Positions 27,516 to 36,307 are shown, numbered from the stretch's first letter. The stretch is DNA of 47,062 nt from Streptomyces sp. CB01373 (GCF_002803075.1 NZ_NNBK01000010.1:1-47062); one strand, 5' to 3'. Made by a program: numbers and translations. The notes: a model not told the origin generated them from the sequence alone.

Positions 27516-28613
27516 TCAGCCGGTCACGTGCCCGTTCAGCACCACCCGCCGCGGTGCCGCCAGTACCCGTACGTCCGCACGCGGGTCCTCGTCGTAGACG
27601 ACGAGGTCGGCGGGGGCGCCCTCGGTGAGGCCGGGGCGGCCGAGCCAGGCGCGGGCCGCCCAGGTGGTCGCGGAGAGGGCCTGGCGGGGCGGGATGCCGG
27701 CCTTGACCAGTTCGGCGACCTCGGCCGCGGCCAGGCCGTGGGGCAGGGAGCCGCCGGCGTCGGTGCCGACGTAGACCGGGATGCCGGCGTCGTAGGCGTC
27801 CCGGACCGTGTCGTAGCGGCGCTCGTGGAGCCGGCGCATATGGGCCGACCAGCGCGGGAACTTCGTCTCGCCGCCGTCGGCGAGGCGGGGGAAGGTGGCG
27901 ATGTTGACGAGGGTGGGGACGATCGCGACGCCGCGTTCGGCGAACAGCGGGATCAGGTCCTCGGTCAGGCCCGTGGCGTGCTCGATGCAGTCGATGCCCG
28001 CCTCGACCAGGTCACGCAGGGAGTCCTCCGCGAAACAGTGGGCCGTCACACGCGCGCCCAGGCGGTGGGCCTCCGCTATCGCCGCCTCGACCGCCTCGCG
28101 CGGCCAGCAGGCCGAAAGGTCACCGAGGTCGCGGTCGATCCAGTCGCCGACCAGCTTGACCCAGCCGTCGCCGCGCCGGGCCTCCTGGGCGACGTAGGCG
28201 ACCAGGTCCTCCGGTTCGATCTCCCAGGCGTAGTTGCGGATGTAGCGGCGGGTGCGGGCGATGTGGCGGCCCGCGCGGATGATCTTCGGCAGGTCCTCGC
28301 GCTCGTCGATCCAGCGGGTGTCCGAGGGCGAGCCCGCGTCCCGCAGGAGGAGGGTGCCCGCGTCGCGGTCGGTGAGCGCCTGCTTCTCCGAGACGTCGTC
28401 GGGCACCGGTCCGTGCTCGTCGAGGCCGACGTGACAGTGCGCGTCGACCAGGCCGGGCAGCACCCAGCCCTCGACGGTCCTCACATCGGAGGCGCCGGCG
28501 GGACGGTCGTAGGAGATCCGGCCGCCGACCACCCACAGTTCGTCCCGGACCTGGTCGTCGTCCGGGCCGACGAGCACCCGACCCTTCACGTGCAGCACCG
28601 CGCGATCGCTCAT
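27516..28613 (-). CDS. Metal-dependent amidohydrolase (imidazolonepropionase/prolidase-like)
   Basis: This 365-aa protein is an amidohydrolase-superfamily TIM barrel with a complete binuclear metal site: HxH at His59/His61 (DAHCHVG), Lys152 (GWVKLVGDW), His191 (VTAHCF), His211 (CIEHATG) and Asp284 (GTDAGGS). A small N-terminal and C-terminal beta domain flanks the barrel (LHVKGRVLVG and DLVVYDEDPRADV). Such enzymes hydrolyse imide, lactam or peptide-like bonds; the actual substrate is unknown. The ATG at 28613 was chosen over more upstream starts because it gives the normal beta-sandwich beginning. It is divergent from the following aminotransferase across 127 bases. Confidence 0.88.
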   Translation of the reverse strand: MSDRAVLHVKGRVLVGPDDDQVRDELWVVGGRISYDRPAGASDVRTVEGWVLPGLVDAHCHVGLDEHGPVPDDVSEKQALTDRDAGTLLLRDAGSPSDTRWIDEREDLPKIIRAGRHIARTRRYIRNYAWEIEPEDLVAYVAQEARRGDGWVKLVGDWIDRDLGDLSACWPREAVEAAIAEAHRLGARVTAHCFAEDSLRDLVEAGIDCIEHATGLTEDLIPLFAERGVAIVPTLVNIATFPRLADGGETKFPRWSAHMRRLHERRYDTVRDAYDAGIPVYVGTDAGGSLPHGLAAAEVAELVKAGIPPRQALSATTWAARAWLGRPGLTEGAPADLVVYDEDPRADVRVLAAPRRVVLNGHVTG

Positions 28614-28740
28614 GCACCGCACCCTAATCAGCCCGCGCCCGCTGCGGACCACCCGGTCCGAGGTCACCGGTTGAAAGCGGGGCAGACCCGCCGACTACGC
28701 TCGGTGCGTCCGTCCTCGCCCGTACGAAGAGAGCACCGCC

Positions 28741-29844
28741 GTGACCAACCCGTTCCTGGACCTCGCTCCGCTGAGCGCCGACCGCTTCGCCTCGATCGAG
28801 GACCGGGTGGCGCGGCTGCTGGCCACCGAGCAGGATGTCGTGATCATGCAGGGCGAGGCGCTGCTGCCGCTGGAGGGCGCGATCAGGGGCACGGCCGGTC
28901 CCGGCACGACCGCGCTGAACGTGATCACCGGGCCGTACGGGCAGACGTTCGGCAACTGGCTGCGCGACTGCGGCGCGACGGTGTACGACCTGTCCGTGCC
29001 GTACCACACGGCGGTCACGGCGGACCAGGTCAGGGAGGCCTTCGCCGAGCACCCGGAGATCGACTTCGTGTCGCTGGTGCACGCGGAGGCGGCGACCGGC
29101 AACACCAACCCGGTCGCGGAGATCGGCGAGGCCGTGGCGGAGCAGGGCGCCCTGTTCTACCTGGACGCCGTGGCCTCGGTCGGCGCGGAGCCGGTGCTGC
29201 CGGACGCGTGGGGCGTGGACCTCTGTGTGATCGGGGCGCAGAAGGCGATGGGCGGCCCGGCCGGGGTGTCGGCGGTGTCGGTCAGCGAGCGCGCCTGGGC
29301 CCGGATGGCGGCGAACCCGCACGCCCCGCGCCGCTCCTACCTGTCCCTCCTTGACTGGAAGGAGCGCTGGCTCGACGGCGGCCGCAAGGCACTGCTGCAC
29401 GCGCCCGCGCAGTTGGAGATGCTGGCCCTCGAGGCCTGTCTCGAGCGCATCGAGACGGCCGGCCTGGACGCCGTGATGGACCGCCACCGCCGCGCCGCCG
29501 CGGCGACCCGCGCGGGTGCGCGGGTCCTCGGCGCGGGCCTGGAGCCGTACGTGCACCAGGCGTCGGAGGCGGCCCCGGTCGCCACCACCCTGCGGGCCCC
29601 GTCGGACGTCGACGCCTCCGAACTGGTGGCCCGCGCCCTGGAGACCGGCCCCGCCCTCCCGCTGGCCGCGGGCGGCGGCCCGCTCGCCAAGGAGATGATC
29701 CGCGTCAACCACTACGGGCCCGACGCCACCCAGGACGTCGTCGACGCCGCCCTGACGGCCCTGGCCGCCGCCCTGACGGGCAACGGCTCGACCGTGGACG
29801 TCGAGGCCGCCCGGCAGGCGGCCGCGAAGGCCTGGCAGCGGTAG
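28741..29844 (+). CDS. Class V aminotransferase, alanine-glyoxylate/serine-pyruvate type
   Basis: This 367-aa PLP enzyme has the class V fold. Lys168 in GAQKAMGGPAG is the Schiff-base lysine, Asp142 in YLDAVASVG holds the pyridine nitrogen, and NVITGPYGQ plus VHAEAATGNTNPV lie where the phosphate and substrate contacts fall. Substrates could be alanine and glyoxylate, or serine and pyruvate; the sequence does not decide. GTG at 28741 follows AAGAGAG. It is divergent from the amidohydrolase; a linked catabolic role is possible but unproven. A weak hairpin (29849-29865) follows the stop. Confidence 0.86.
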   Translation: MTNPFLDLAPLSADRFASIEDRVARLLATEQDVVIMQGEALLPLEGAIRGTAGPGTTALNVITGPYGQTFGNWLRDCGATVYDLSVPYHTAVTADQVREAFAEHPEIDFVSLVHAEAATGNTNPVAEIGEAVAEQGALFYLDAVASVGAEPVLPDAWGVDLCVIGAQKAMGGPAGVSAVSVSERAWARMAANPHAPRRSYLSLLDWKERWLDGGRKALLHAPAQLEMLALEACLERIETAGLDAVMDRHRRAAAATRAGARVLGAGLEPYVHQASEAAPVATTLRAPSDVDASELVARALETGPALPLAAGGGPLAKEMIRVNHYGPDATQDVVDAALTALAAALTGNGSTVDVEAARQAAAKAWQR

Positions 29845-30216
29845 ACGCGCGGGCATCGGGCCCGCATTCTCCGGAATCGGACGGACAGGGCTCACAAAAC
29901 TCACAGGGATTATTGGCGAGACAATTCAGTAATTCAATTCTGGGCAGCTTCCCATATTCTCCTGCCCCGTTTCCCGGGACGTAAACGCAGAGATTTCACG
30001 AACACCCGGCGACGCAATTCGAAGGCCGCCGGGAGGGTTGTGTGATTGTGACGCACTCCACAGACGCGACCCTTTTGCCCAGTAATTAAGGGGCAAACCA
30101 ACCCATATCGCCACCCCCTCGCGCGATCACGCGCCCACGCGATAACACAGGCGCCCGGTTCACGTAAGACTCTCGGGCGATGCATTTTTGAATTCCGCTG
30201 GGTAAGTTCATTCCAC
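29845..30216 (+). promoter_or_regulatory. Upstream region of the ectABCD operon
   Basis: These 372 bases hold no gene and are clearly more AT-rich than their surroundings, as expected for a regulated promoter. A small GC-rich hairpin follows the upstream stop. I could not place -35 and -10 boxes with confidence. There is no good ribosome site directly before ectA. Osmotic control is known for ect genes, but no operator can be named from this sequence. Confidence 0.45.
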
Positions 30217-30756
30217 ATGACTGCCGCCCAAGCAGACCTGCATTCCCCCCGCACAGAATTGTCGGAGGCACCCCGCATCGAGCGTCCGTCCCCCGCCGAC
30301 GGCGCCGCACTCTGGCGACTGGCGAAGGAATCCGGGACGCTCGATGTGAACTCCTCGTACAGCTACCTCCTCTGGTGCCGCGACTTCGCCGCCACGTCCG
30401 CGGTGGCGCGCGGAGCCGACGGCGAGCCGGTCGGTTTCGTCACCGGGTACGTGCGGCCCGACCGTCCGCACACCCTGCTCGTGTGGCAGGTGGCCGTGGA
30501 CGCCGGCCACCGCGGACAGGGCCTGGCCGCCCGGCTGCTGGACGCGCTCACCGCCCGGGTCGCCGCCGAGCGCGGGCTCACCTCCCTGGAGACCACGATC
30601 ACCCCGGGCAACACCGCCTCCGAGCGGCTCTTCACCTCCTACGCCGCCCGGCACGGCGCCACGGTCGAGCGCGAGGTCCTGTTCGGGACCGAGCAGTTCC
30701 CGGACGGGCCGCACGACCCTGAGGTCCTCCACCGGATCGGTCCGCTCTCCTTCTGA
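30217..30756 (+). CDS. ectA: L-2,4-diaminobutyrate N4-acetyltransferase
   Basis: This 179-aa GNAT-fold enzyme acetylates L-2,4-diaminobutyrate, the second step of ectoine synthesis. EctA signatures present: LDVNSSYSYLLWCRDF (about residues 46-61), VWQVAVDAGHRGQGLAARLLDAL (the acetyl-CoA loop at about 90-112) and LETTITPGNTASERLF. The ATG at 30217 lacks an obvious ribosome site and may be leaderless or weakly initiated. It begins the four-gene ect run with a 96-base gap before ectB. Diaminobutyrate is supplied by EctB. Confidence 0.95.
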   Translation: MTAAQADLHSPRTELSEAPRIERPSPADGAALWRLAKESGTLDVNSSYSYLLWCRDFAATSAVARGADGEPVGFVTGYVRPDRPHTLLVWQVAVDAGHRGQGLAARLLDALTARVAAERGLTSLETTITPGNTASERLFTSYAARHGATVEREVLFGTEQFPDGPHDPEVLHRIGPLSF

Positions 30757-30852
30757 CCGCGGCCCCTCCGGCCGGCCCCCGGTCCCAGCCATCTCCCCGC
30801 CTCCCTCTCACTCCCGCCTCCCTTTCACTCCCCCACCGAGGAGCGATTCGCC

Positions 30853-32124
30853 GTGACCATCACCCAGCCCGACCTGAGCGTCTTCGAGACCCTGGAGTCC
30901 GAGGTGCGCAGCTACTGCCGCGGCTGGCCCACCGTCTTCGACCACGCGCGCGGCAGCCGTATGTACGACGAGGACGGCCACGAGTACCTCGACTTCTTCG
31001 CGGGCGCGGGCTCGCTCAACTACGGCCACAACAACCCAGTGCTGAAACGGGCGTTGATCGACTACCTGGAGCGCGACGGGGTCACCCACGGGCTCGACAT
31101 GTCGACCACCGCCAAGCGCACGTTCCTCCAGACCTTCCAGAACCTGGTCCTGCGCCCCCGCGACCTGCCGTACAAGGTGATGTTCCCGGGCCCGACCGGC
31201 ACCAACGCCGTGGAGTCGGCGCTGAAGCTGGCCCGCAAGGTCAAGGGGCGCGAGGCGATCGTGTCCTTCACGAACGCCTTCCACGGCATGTCGCTGGGTT
31301 CCCTGGCCGTCACCGGGAACGCCTTCAAGCGGGCCGGCGCCGGCATCCCGCTCGTGCACGGCACGCCCATGCCGTTCGACAACTACTTCGACGGCAAGGT
31401 CCCGGACTTCCTGTGGTTCGAGCGGCTGCTGGAGGACCAGGGGTCCGGTCTCAACAAGCCGGCCGCCGTGATCGTCGAGACGGTGCAGGGCGAGGGCGGC
31501 ATCAACGTCGCCAGGCCCGAGTGGCTGCGCGCGCTCAAGGCGCTGTGCGAGCGGCAGGACATGCTGCTGATCGTCGACGACATCCAGATGGGGTGCGGGC
31601 GCACCGGGGCCTTCTTCTCTTTCGAGGAGGCCGGGATCGTGCCCGACATCGTCACCGTCTCCAAGTCCATCAGCGGCTACGGCCTGCCGATGTCGCTGTG
31701 CCTGTTCCGGCCGGAGCTGGACGTGTGGGAGCCGGGCGAGCACAACGGCACCTTCCGGGGCAACAACCCGGCGTTCGTCACGGCCTCCGCCGCGCTGGAG
31801 GCCTACTGGACGGACGGCTCGGCGATGGAGAAGCAGACCCGCGCCCGCGGTGAGCGGCTGGAGCAGTGGCTGATCTCCATCACCGAGGAGAACCTCGCGG
31901 ACGTCAGGGAGTACCGGGGCCGGGGTCTGGTCTGGGGCCTGGAGTTCCGCGACCCGGAGCGGGCCGGGCGGATCGCGCGGCGCGCCTTCGACCTCGGGCT
32001 GCTGATCGAGACGTCGGGCCCGCAGGGCGAGGTCGTCAAGCTGCTGCCGGCGCTGACCATCACCGCCGACGAGCTGGACGAGGGCATGAGCATCCTCGCC
32101 CGCGCGACCCGCGAGACCGCCTGA
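30853..32124 (+). CDS. ectB: L-2,4-diaminobutyrate:2-oxoglutarate transaminase
   Basis: This 423-aa class III aminotransferase converts aspartate semialdehyde to L-2,4-diaminobutyrate with glutamate. EctB text is evident: FETLESEVRSYCRGWP, FFAGAGSLNYGHNNP, FPGPTGTNAVESALKLARK and the PLP lysine Lys271 in VTVSKSISGYGLPM. IVDDIQMGCGRTG contains the PLP-binding Asp. GTG at 30853 follows GAGGAGCG. The stop codon TGA runs directly into an 8-bp satellite repeat. Confidence 0.96.
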   Translation: MTITQPDLSVFETLESEVRSYCRGWPTVFDHARGSRMYDEDGHEYLDFFAGAGSLNYGHNNPVLKRALIDYLERDGVTHGLDMSTTAKRTFLQTFQNLVLRPRDLPYKVMFPGPTGTNAVESALKLARKVKGREAIVSFTNAFHGMSLGSLAVTGNAFKRAGAGIPLVHGTPMPFDNYFDGKVPDFLWFERLLEDQGSGLNKPAAVIVETVQGEGGINVARPEWLRALKALCERQDMLLIVDDIQMGCGRTGAFFSFEEAGIVPDIVTVSKSISGYGLPMSLCLFRPELDVWEPGEHNGTFRGNNPAFVTASAALEAYWTDGSAMEKQTRARGERLEQWLISITEENLADVREYRGRGLVWGLEFRDPERAGRIARRAFDLGLLIETSGPQGEVVKLLPALTITADELDEGMSILARATRETA

Positions 32125-32216
32125 CCACCGGGCCACCGGGCCACCGGGCCACCGGGCCACCGGGCCACCGGGCCACCGGGCCACCGGGCCACCGGGCCAC
32201 CGGGCCACCGGGCCAC
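32125..32216. repeat. 8-bp tandem repeat, 11.5 perfect copies, between ectB and ectC
   Basis: The unit CCACCGGG is repeated without error 11 times plus CCAC, starting at the base after the ectB stop. The unit is not a multiple of three and lies wholly in the intercistronic gap, so copy number can change without touching protein sequence. The ectC ribosome site AAGGAGG lies at 32239-32245, just beyond it. Confidence 0.97.
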
Positions 32217-32256
32217 AGAGAACCGGAAACAACCACGCAAGGAGGCACGCGACACC

Positions 32257-32661
32257 GTGATCGTCCGTTCGTTCAAGGACATCGAAGGCACCGACCGGCA
32301 TGTGAAGGCCGCGTCCGGCACCTGGGAGAGCAAGCGCATCGTCCTCGCCAAGGAGAAGGTCGGCTTCTCCGTGCACGAGACGATCCTGTACGCGGGCACG
32401 GAGACGTCGATGTGGTACGCCAACCACATCGAGGCCGTCGTCTGTGTCGAGGGCGAGGCCGAGCTGACCGACCGCGAGACCGGGAAGACGTACACGATCA
32501 CGCCCGGCACCATGTATCTCCTCGACGGCCACGAGCGGCACACGCTCCGCGTCAAGGAGGACTTCCGCTGCATCTGCGTGTTCAACCCGCCCGTCACGGG
32601 CCGGGAGGACCACGACGAGAACGGCGTCTATCCCCTGCTCACCGAGGACGAGGAGGTGTGA
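32257..32661 (+). CDS. ectC: L-ectoine synthase
   Basis: This 134-aa cupin closes N4-acetyl-diaminobutyrate to ectoine. IVRSFKDIEGTDRHVKA, ETILYAGTETSMWYANHIEAVVCVEGEAELTD and YLLDGHERHTLR, with the metal-binding residues of the cupin, are diagnostic. GTG at 32257 is preceded by AAGGAGG at an 11-base spacing. It overlaps the ectD start by four bases. It is separated from ectB by 132 bases, 92 of them tandem repeat, an unusually long gap in an otherwise compact operon. Confidence 0.96.
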   Translation: MIVRSFKDIEGTDRHVKAASGTWESKRIVLAKEKVGFSVHETILYAGTETSMWYANHIEAVVCVEGEAELTDRETGKTYTITPGTMYLLDGHERHTLRVKEDFRCICVFNPPVTGREDHDENGVYPLLTEDEEV

Positions 32662-33557
32662 GCACGACCATGGGCAACGTCACCGATCCGTACCCCACCC
32701 GCGGCACCACCGAGGTGACCAGTCCCCGCCAGGACCCGGTCGTCTGGGGCTCCCCCGACACGCCCGGACCGATCGACACCACCGGCCTCCAGGCGTTCGA
32801 GCGCGACGGCTTCCTCGCCGTCGAACAGCTGATCACCGAGGACGAGGTGGCCGTCTACCGGCGCGAGCTGGACCGGCTGGTGAGCGATCCGGGGATCCGG
32901 GCCGACGAACGCTCCATCGTGGAGCCGAAGTCCAAGGAGATCCGCTCGGTCTTCGAAGTCCACCGGATCAGCGAGGTGTTCGCCGCTCTGGTGCGCGACG
33001 AGCGCGTCGTCGGGCGGGCCCGGCAGATCCTCGGCTCGGACGTCTACGTCCACCAGTCGCGGATCAACGTCAAGCCGGGCTTCGGGGCCAGCGGCTTCTA
33101 CTGGCACTCGGACTTCGAGACCTGGCACGCCGAGGACGGCCTGCCGAACATGCGGACGGTGTCCGTCTCGATCGCACTGACCGAGAACCTCGACACCAAC
33201 GGCGGCCTCATGATCATGCCGGGGTCGCACCGGACGTTCCTCGGCTGTGCGGGGGCCACGCCGAAGGACAACTACAAGAAGTCGCTGCAGATGCAGGACG
33301 CGGGCACGCCGTCCGACGAGGCGCTGACCGCGCTGGCCGGGCAGCACGGCGTCAAGCTGTTCACGGGCAGGGCGGGCTCCGCGACCTGGTTCGACTGCAA
33401 CTGCATGCACGGTTCCGGCGACAACATCACGCCGTTCCCGCGCAGCAACGTGTTCATCGTGTTCAACAGCGTGAAGAACACGGCGGTCGAACCGTTCGCG
33501 GCGCCGGTACGGCGCCCGGAGTTCATCGGGGCGCGGGACTTCACCCCGGTGCGGTGA
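32658..33557 (+). CDS. ectD: Ectoine 5-hydroxylase
   Basis: This 299-aa Fe(II)/2-oxoglutarate dioxygenase converts ectoine to 5-hydroxyectoine. The iron ligands His150 and Asp152 (FYWHSDFETWHAEDG) and His251 (CMHGSGDN) are present; the first segment is the EctD consensus. The GTG at 32658 overlaps the ectC stop and sits in GAGGAGGT; an ATG at 32670 is the alternative start, giving 295 aa. The last codons (GARDFTPVR) and stop are part of the 79-bp unit duplicated directly downstream, so the gene end is unchanged but the 3' region has been copied. Confidence 0.95.
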   Translation: MSTTMGNVTDPYPTRGTTEVTSPRQDPVVWGSPDTPGPIDTTGLQAFERDGFLAVEQLITEDEVAVYRRELDRLVSDPGIRADERSIVEPKSKEIRSVFEVHRISEVFAALVRDERVVGRARQILGSDVYVHQSRINVKPGFGASGFYWHSDFETWHAEDGLPNMRTVSVSIALTENLDTNGGLMIMPGSHRTFLGCAGATPKDNYKKSLQMQDAGTPSDEALTALAGQHGVKLFTGRAGSATWFDCNCMHGSGDNITPFPRSNVFIVFNSVKNTAVEPFAAPVRRPEFIGARDFTPVR

Positions 33558-33715
33558 GACGAACCGGCCGGGGGTCCGGGGGTTGCCCCCCGGAAGACAC
33601 AGCATTGGGGCGCGGGACTTCACCCCGGTGCGGTGAGACGAACCGGCCGGGGGTCCGGGGGTCGGCCCCCGGAAGACACAGCATCGGGGCGCGGGACTTC
33701 ACCCCGGTGCGGTGA
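33528..33715. repeat. 79-bp tandem repeat (2.4 copies) beginning inside the 3' end of ectD
   Basis: The unit starting GGGGCGCGGGACTTC at 33528 recurs at 33607 and, partially, at 33686: two exact 79-base steps. Each full unit includes the last ten codons of ectD, the TGA, and a GC hairpin. The two full copies differ at a few positions (for example TTGCCCCC versus TCGGCCCC), so the duplication is not brand new. Confidence 0.95.
33576..33672 (+). terminator. Duplicated terminator hairpins after ectD
   Basis: CCGGGGG at 33576-33582 pairs with CCCCCGG at 33587-33593; the second copy pairs 33655-33661 with 33666-33672. The 79-bp duplication has therefore doubled the ect operon terminator. Confidence 0.7.
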
Positions 33716-33733
33716 CCCGTGGGTGATACGGAT

Positions 33734-33765
33734 CGGGGCCTCCTCGTGTGGGACGGGAGGCCCCG
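33734..33765. terminator. Bidirectional hairpin between ectD and the convergent aminotransferase
   Basis: CGGGGCCTCC at 33734-33743 pairs perfectly with GGAGGCCCCG at 33756-33765 around 12 bases. It lies 30 bases past the stop of the leftward gene and can serve both directions. Confidence 0.78.
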
Positions 33766-33795
33766 GCCCGTGTCCGGATCCCGGCGGCGCCGGCC

Positions 33796-34845
33796 TCAGC
33801 CGGCCAGCGCGTCCAGCAGGCGGTCGACGTCGGCGGGCGTGTTGTAGAGGTGGAAGGCGGCCCGCAGATTGCCCGCGCGCTGCGAGACCTCGATGCCCTG
33901 GGCGCTCAACTCGCCCTGGCGCGCGCCGAGTCCCGGCACAGCGACGATCGGGGAACCCGGCGCGGAGACCGGTTCGTGGCCGAGGGAGCGCAGCCCGGCG
34001 CGGAACCGGTCGGCGAGTGCGAGATCGTGGGCGCGTACGGCGGACACGCCGAGTCCCTCGACGAGTTCGAGCGAGCGGCGGGCTCCCGTGTAGCTGAGGA
34101 GGGCGGGGCTCTCGTCGAACCGCCGTGCGGAGTGGGCGAGTTCCTCGATGGGGCCGTAGCAGCTGTCCCAGGGCCGCTCCCCCGCCACCCAGCCCGCGAA
34201 CAGCGGGTTCAGGCCGCCGAGGTCGTCGGGGACGACCAGGAAGGCCACGCCTCGTGGGCACAGGAGCCACTTGAAGGCGACGGCGCTGACGTAGTCGTAG
34301 GCATTCGCGTCGAGGTCCAGCCAGCCGGCGGCCTGGGAGGCGTCGACGTAGACGCGCGCGCCGTGCTCGCGCGCGGCCGCGCGGATGGCGGGCAGGTCGG
34401 CGACTCGGCCGTCGGCCGACTGTGCGGCGCTCACCGCGACCAGGGCCGTGCCGGGCCGTACCGACTCGGCGATCCGTTCCAGTGGCGAGCTGCGCACCTT
34501 CAGGTCCCGGCGGACGTGGAAGGGGTTCACCACGGAGCTGAAGTCGCCGTCCACGGTGAGGACTTCGGCGCCCTCGGGCAGTGCCGCGGCGATCAGCCCG
34601 GTGTAGACGGCGACGGAGGCCCCGACCGCCACGCGGCGCTCCGGCACCTTCATCAGGCGGGCGAAGGAGGCGCGGGCGGCCTCGACGTCGGCGAACATGT
34701 CGGTCGGCTGCCCGGAGGCGGCCGCCGTCACGGCGGTGCCGAGGGCCTCCACCGTGCGGGCGGGCAGGAGACCGAGGGACGCGCTGTTGAGATACGTGGT
34801 CTTCGGGGCGAACTCGGCGCGGACGAGGGTCTCGAAGGTTTCCAT
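33796..34845 (-). CDS. Class V aminotransferase-fold PLP enzyme (desulfurase/epimerase-like)
   Basis: This 349-aa protein has the class V PLP fold: TTYLNSASLGLLP at the N-terminus, Asp168 and Gln171 (VYVDASQAAGWLDLD) and Lys192 in AFKWLLCPRG. These resemble isopenicillin-N epimerase and cysteine-desulfurase-like families. The Cys at the active-site loop needed for a desulfurase cannot be confirmed. Start ATG at 34845 gives the family-normal beginning. It stands alone in orientation and spacing relative to ectD (convergent) and to the upstream DsbA-like gene (107 bases). Substrate unknown. Confidence 0.85.
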   Translation of the reverse strand: METFETLVRAEFAPKTTYLNSASLGLLPARTVEALGTAVTAAASGQPTDMFADVEAARASFARLMKVPERRVAVGASVAVYTGLIAAALPEGAEVLTVDGDFSSVVNPFHVRRDLKVRSSPLERIAESVRPGTALVAVSAAQSADGRVADLPAIRAAAREHGARVYVDASQAAGWLDLDANAYDYVSAVAFKWLLCPRGVAFLVVPDDLGGLNPLFAGWVAGERPWDSCYGPIEELAHSARRFDESPALLSYTGARRSLELVEGLGVSAVRAHDLALADRFRAGLRSLGHEPVSAPGSPIVAVPGLGARQGELSAQGIEVSQRAGNLRAAFHLYNTPADVDRLLDALAG

Positions 34846-34952
34846 GGGTCCACTGTGCGGTCCGTCGCGGCCCCCGTCCATTGCGGGTTTTTGCGCAGAT
34901 CCGCGAAGGATTCCTTATGAATCCGCCGTGACCTGCGGTTCGTCCGCGCCGC

Positions 34953-35675
34953 TCAGCTCCGCGGCACCGCGCATCCGTCCGGGCCGCAGGCGTCCCCGTC
35001 GCTGTCGCCGCCCTGGAGGAGAGTCAGCGGGGAGCGCTCGCCCCATGCCTGGGTGAGGGCCTGGGTGAAGACCTCGGCGGGCTGGGCACCGGAGACGCCG
35101 TACTTCCGGTCGAGCACGAAGAACGGGACTCCGGAGGCTCCGAGTTGCGCGGCCTCCCGCTCGTCGGCGCGGACCTCGGCGGCGTAGGCGTCGGGATCGG
35201 CGAGCACCTTCCGGGCGGCGTCGGCGTCGAGTCCGGCGGCGACGGCCAGCTCCACCAGCCGTTCGCCGCCCTCGGTGAAGACGGACCGCTCCTCGGCGAA
35301 GTTCGCCCGGTACAGGGCGTCCAGCAGCTCGCTCTGCCTGCCGTGCTCCTTGGCGAGGTGCAGCAGGCGGTGCATGTCGAAGGTGCTGCCGTGGTCCCGG
35401 CCCCGGGTGCGGTAGGCGAGGCCCTCGGCGGCGGCCTGCCGTCCCAGGTTGTCCTCGCCGTCGTGGGCCTGCGCCTCGCTCATTCCGTACTTCTTGGTGA
35501 GCATGGCGACCACCGGCTGCACATCGTCCTTGGCCCGCCCCGGATCCAGCTCGAACGACCGGTGCACCACCTCGACCTGCTCCCGGTGCGGGAAGGCCGC
35601 GAGCGCCTTCTCGAAGCGCGCCTTCCCGACGTAGCACCAGGGACAGGCGATGTCCGACCAGATCTCGACGCGCAT
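34953..35675 (-). CDS. DsbA-family oxidoreductase (FrnE-like)
   Basis: This 240-aa thioredoxin-fold protein carries CPWC at Cys11-Cys14 in EIWSDIACPWCYVGK, which is the FrnE/2-hydroxychromene-isomerase-like arrangement, and the cis-Pro segment GASGVPFFVLDRKYGVSGAQP near residue 185. The helical insertion between these is normal. No signal peptide, so it works in the cytoplasm. FrnE-like proteins act in disulfide or glutathione-type isomerisation and stress resistance. The C-terminal tail has two extra Cys (GDACGPDGCAV), a possible extra redox pair. The ATG at 35675 was chosen because it starts exactly at the conserved beta strand. Confidence 0.9.
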   Translation of the reverse strand: MRVEIWSDIACPWCYVGKARFEKALAAFPHREQVEVVHRSFELDPGRAKDDVQPVVAMLTKKYGMSEAQAHDGEDNLGRQAAAEGLAYRTRGRDHGSTFDMHRLLHLAKEHGRQSELLDALYRANFAEERSVFTEGGERLVELAVAAGLDADAARKVLADPDAYAAEVRADEREAAQLGASGVPFFVLDRKYGVSGAQPAEVFTQALTQAWGERSPLTLLQGGDSDGDACGPDGCAVPRS

Positions 35676-35754
35676 GCTCTCGGCTCTCTCCCGCTCGTAC
35701 GGAAGCGGAGGTGGACGACCTCCGCCGGGTCCGTGAACGTTCAAGCAGCGGTTT

Positions 35755-36258
35755 TCATTCCCCGGTCACCGTGTAGCGCAGCCCCAGATGATGATCGCCC
35801 TCGACGGCGGGCCGCAGCGGATCCGGGGTCCAGCCACGCCGGGCGTAGAAGCGCCGCGCCCGTTCGTTGCTGGTGTGCACCTCCAGGACGGCCGTCCGCC
35901 TGCCCTCGGTGCGCCAGTGCTCGACGCAGGCCGCGTGCAGCGCCGTGCCGATGCCCGAGCCCCAGTGGCCGGGGTCGACGTGGAACTGCAACAGCGCGAC
36001 CGTGTCCGCGGGGCCGTCGGGCGGGGTGCGGAAGGAGGCGACGGCGACGACGCGGCCCTGGTCGGCGGCGCACAGCACCTGGCCCTCGGCGCGGGCGATG
36101 GCCTCGCGCCACCGGGCGGTCCAGTCGGCATCGGCGTCCGGGACGCCGTCCGGGTAGTACGTTGCCCGCGCACGCAGCATCAGGCCCGCGACGGCCTCAG
36201 CCTCGGCGGGCACGGCCGTACGGATCACCAGGCGTCCGCTCGCACCCTCGTCGATCAT
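35755..36258 (-). CDS. GNAT-family N-acetyltransferase
   Basis: This 167-aa protein is a GNAT-fold acyl-CoA transferase. LQFHVDPGHWGSGIGTALHAACVEHW (about residues 95-120) includes the acetyl-CoA pyrophosphate loop (GSGIGT), followed by VLEVHTSNERARRFYARRGW, a standard motif B. The substrate cannot be inferred. The ATG at 36258 was chosen for length. It lies between the DsbA-like gene and the aldehyde dehydrogenase, all leftward, with 79- and 49-base gaps; co-transcription is possible. Confidence 0.86.
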   Translation of the reverse strand: MIDEGASGRLVIRTAVPAEAEAVAGLMLRARATYYPDGVPDADADWTARWREAIARAEGQVLCAADQGRVVAVASFRTPPDGPADTVALLQFHVDPGHWGSGIGTALHAACVEHWRTEGRRTAVLEVHTSNERARRFYARRGWTPDPLRPAVEGDHHLGLRYTVTGE

Positions 36259-36307
36259 GAGAGGGAGGACGCGGAGGCCCGGCGATCCGGTTCCGTGCGG
36301 TGCGCGG

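Noticed and set aside
32125..32216. The ectB-ectC repeat as a CRISPR or origin iteron array
   Set aside because: Units are 8 bp and directly contiguous without spacers, and no cas or replication gene is near.
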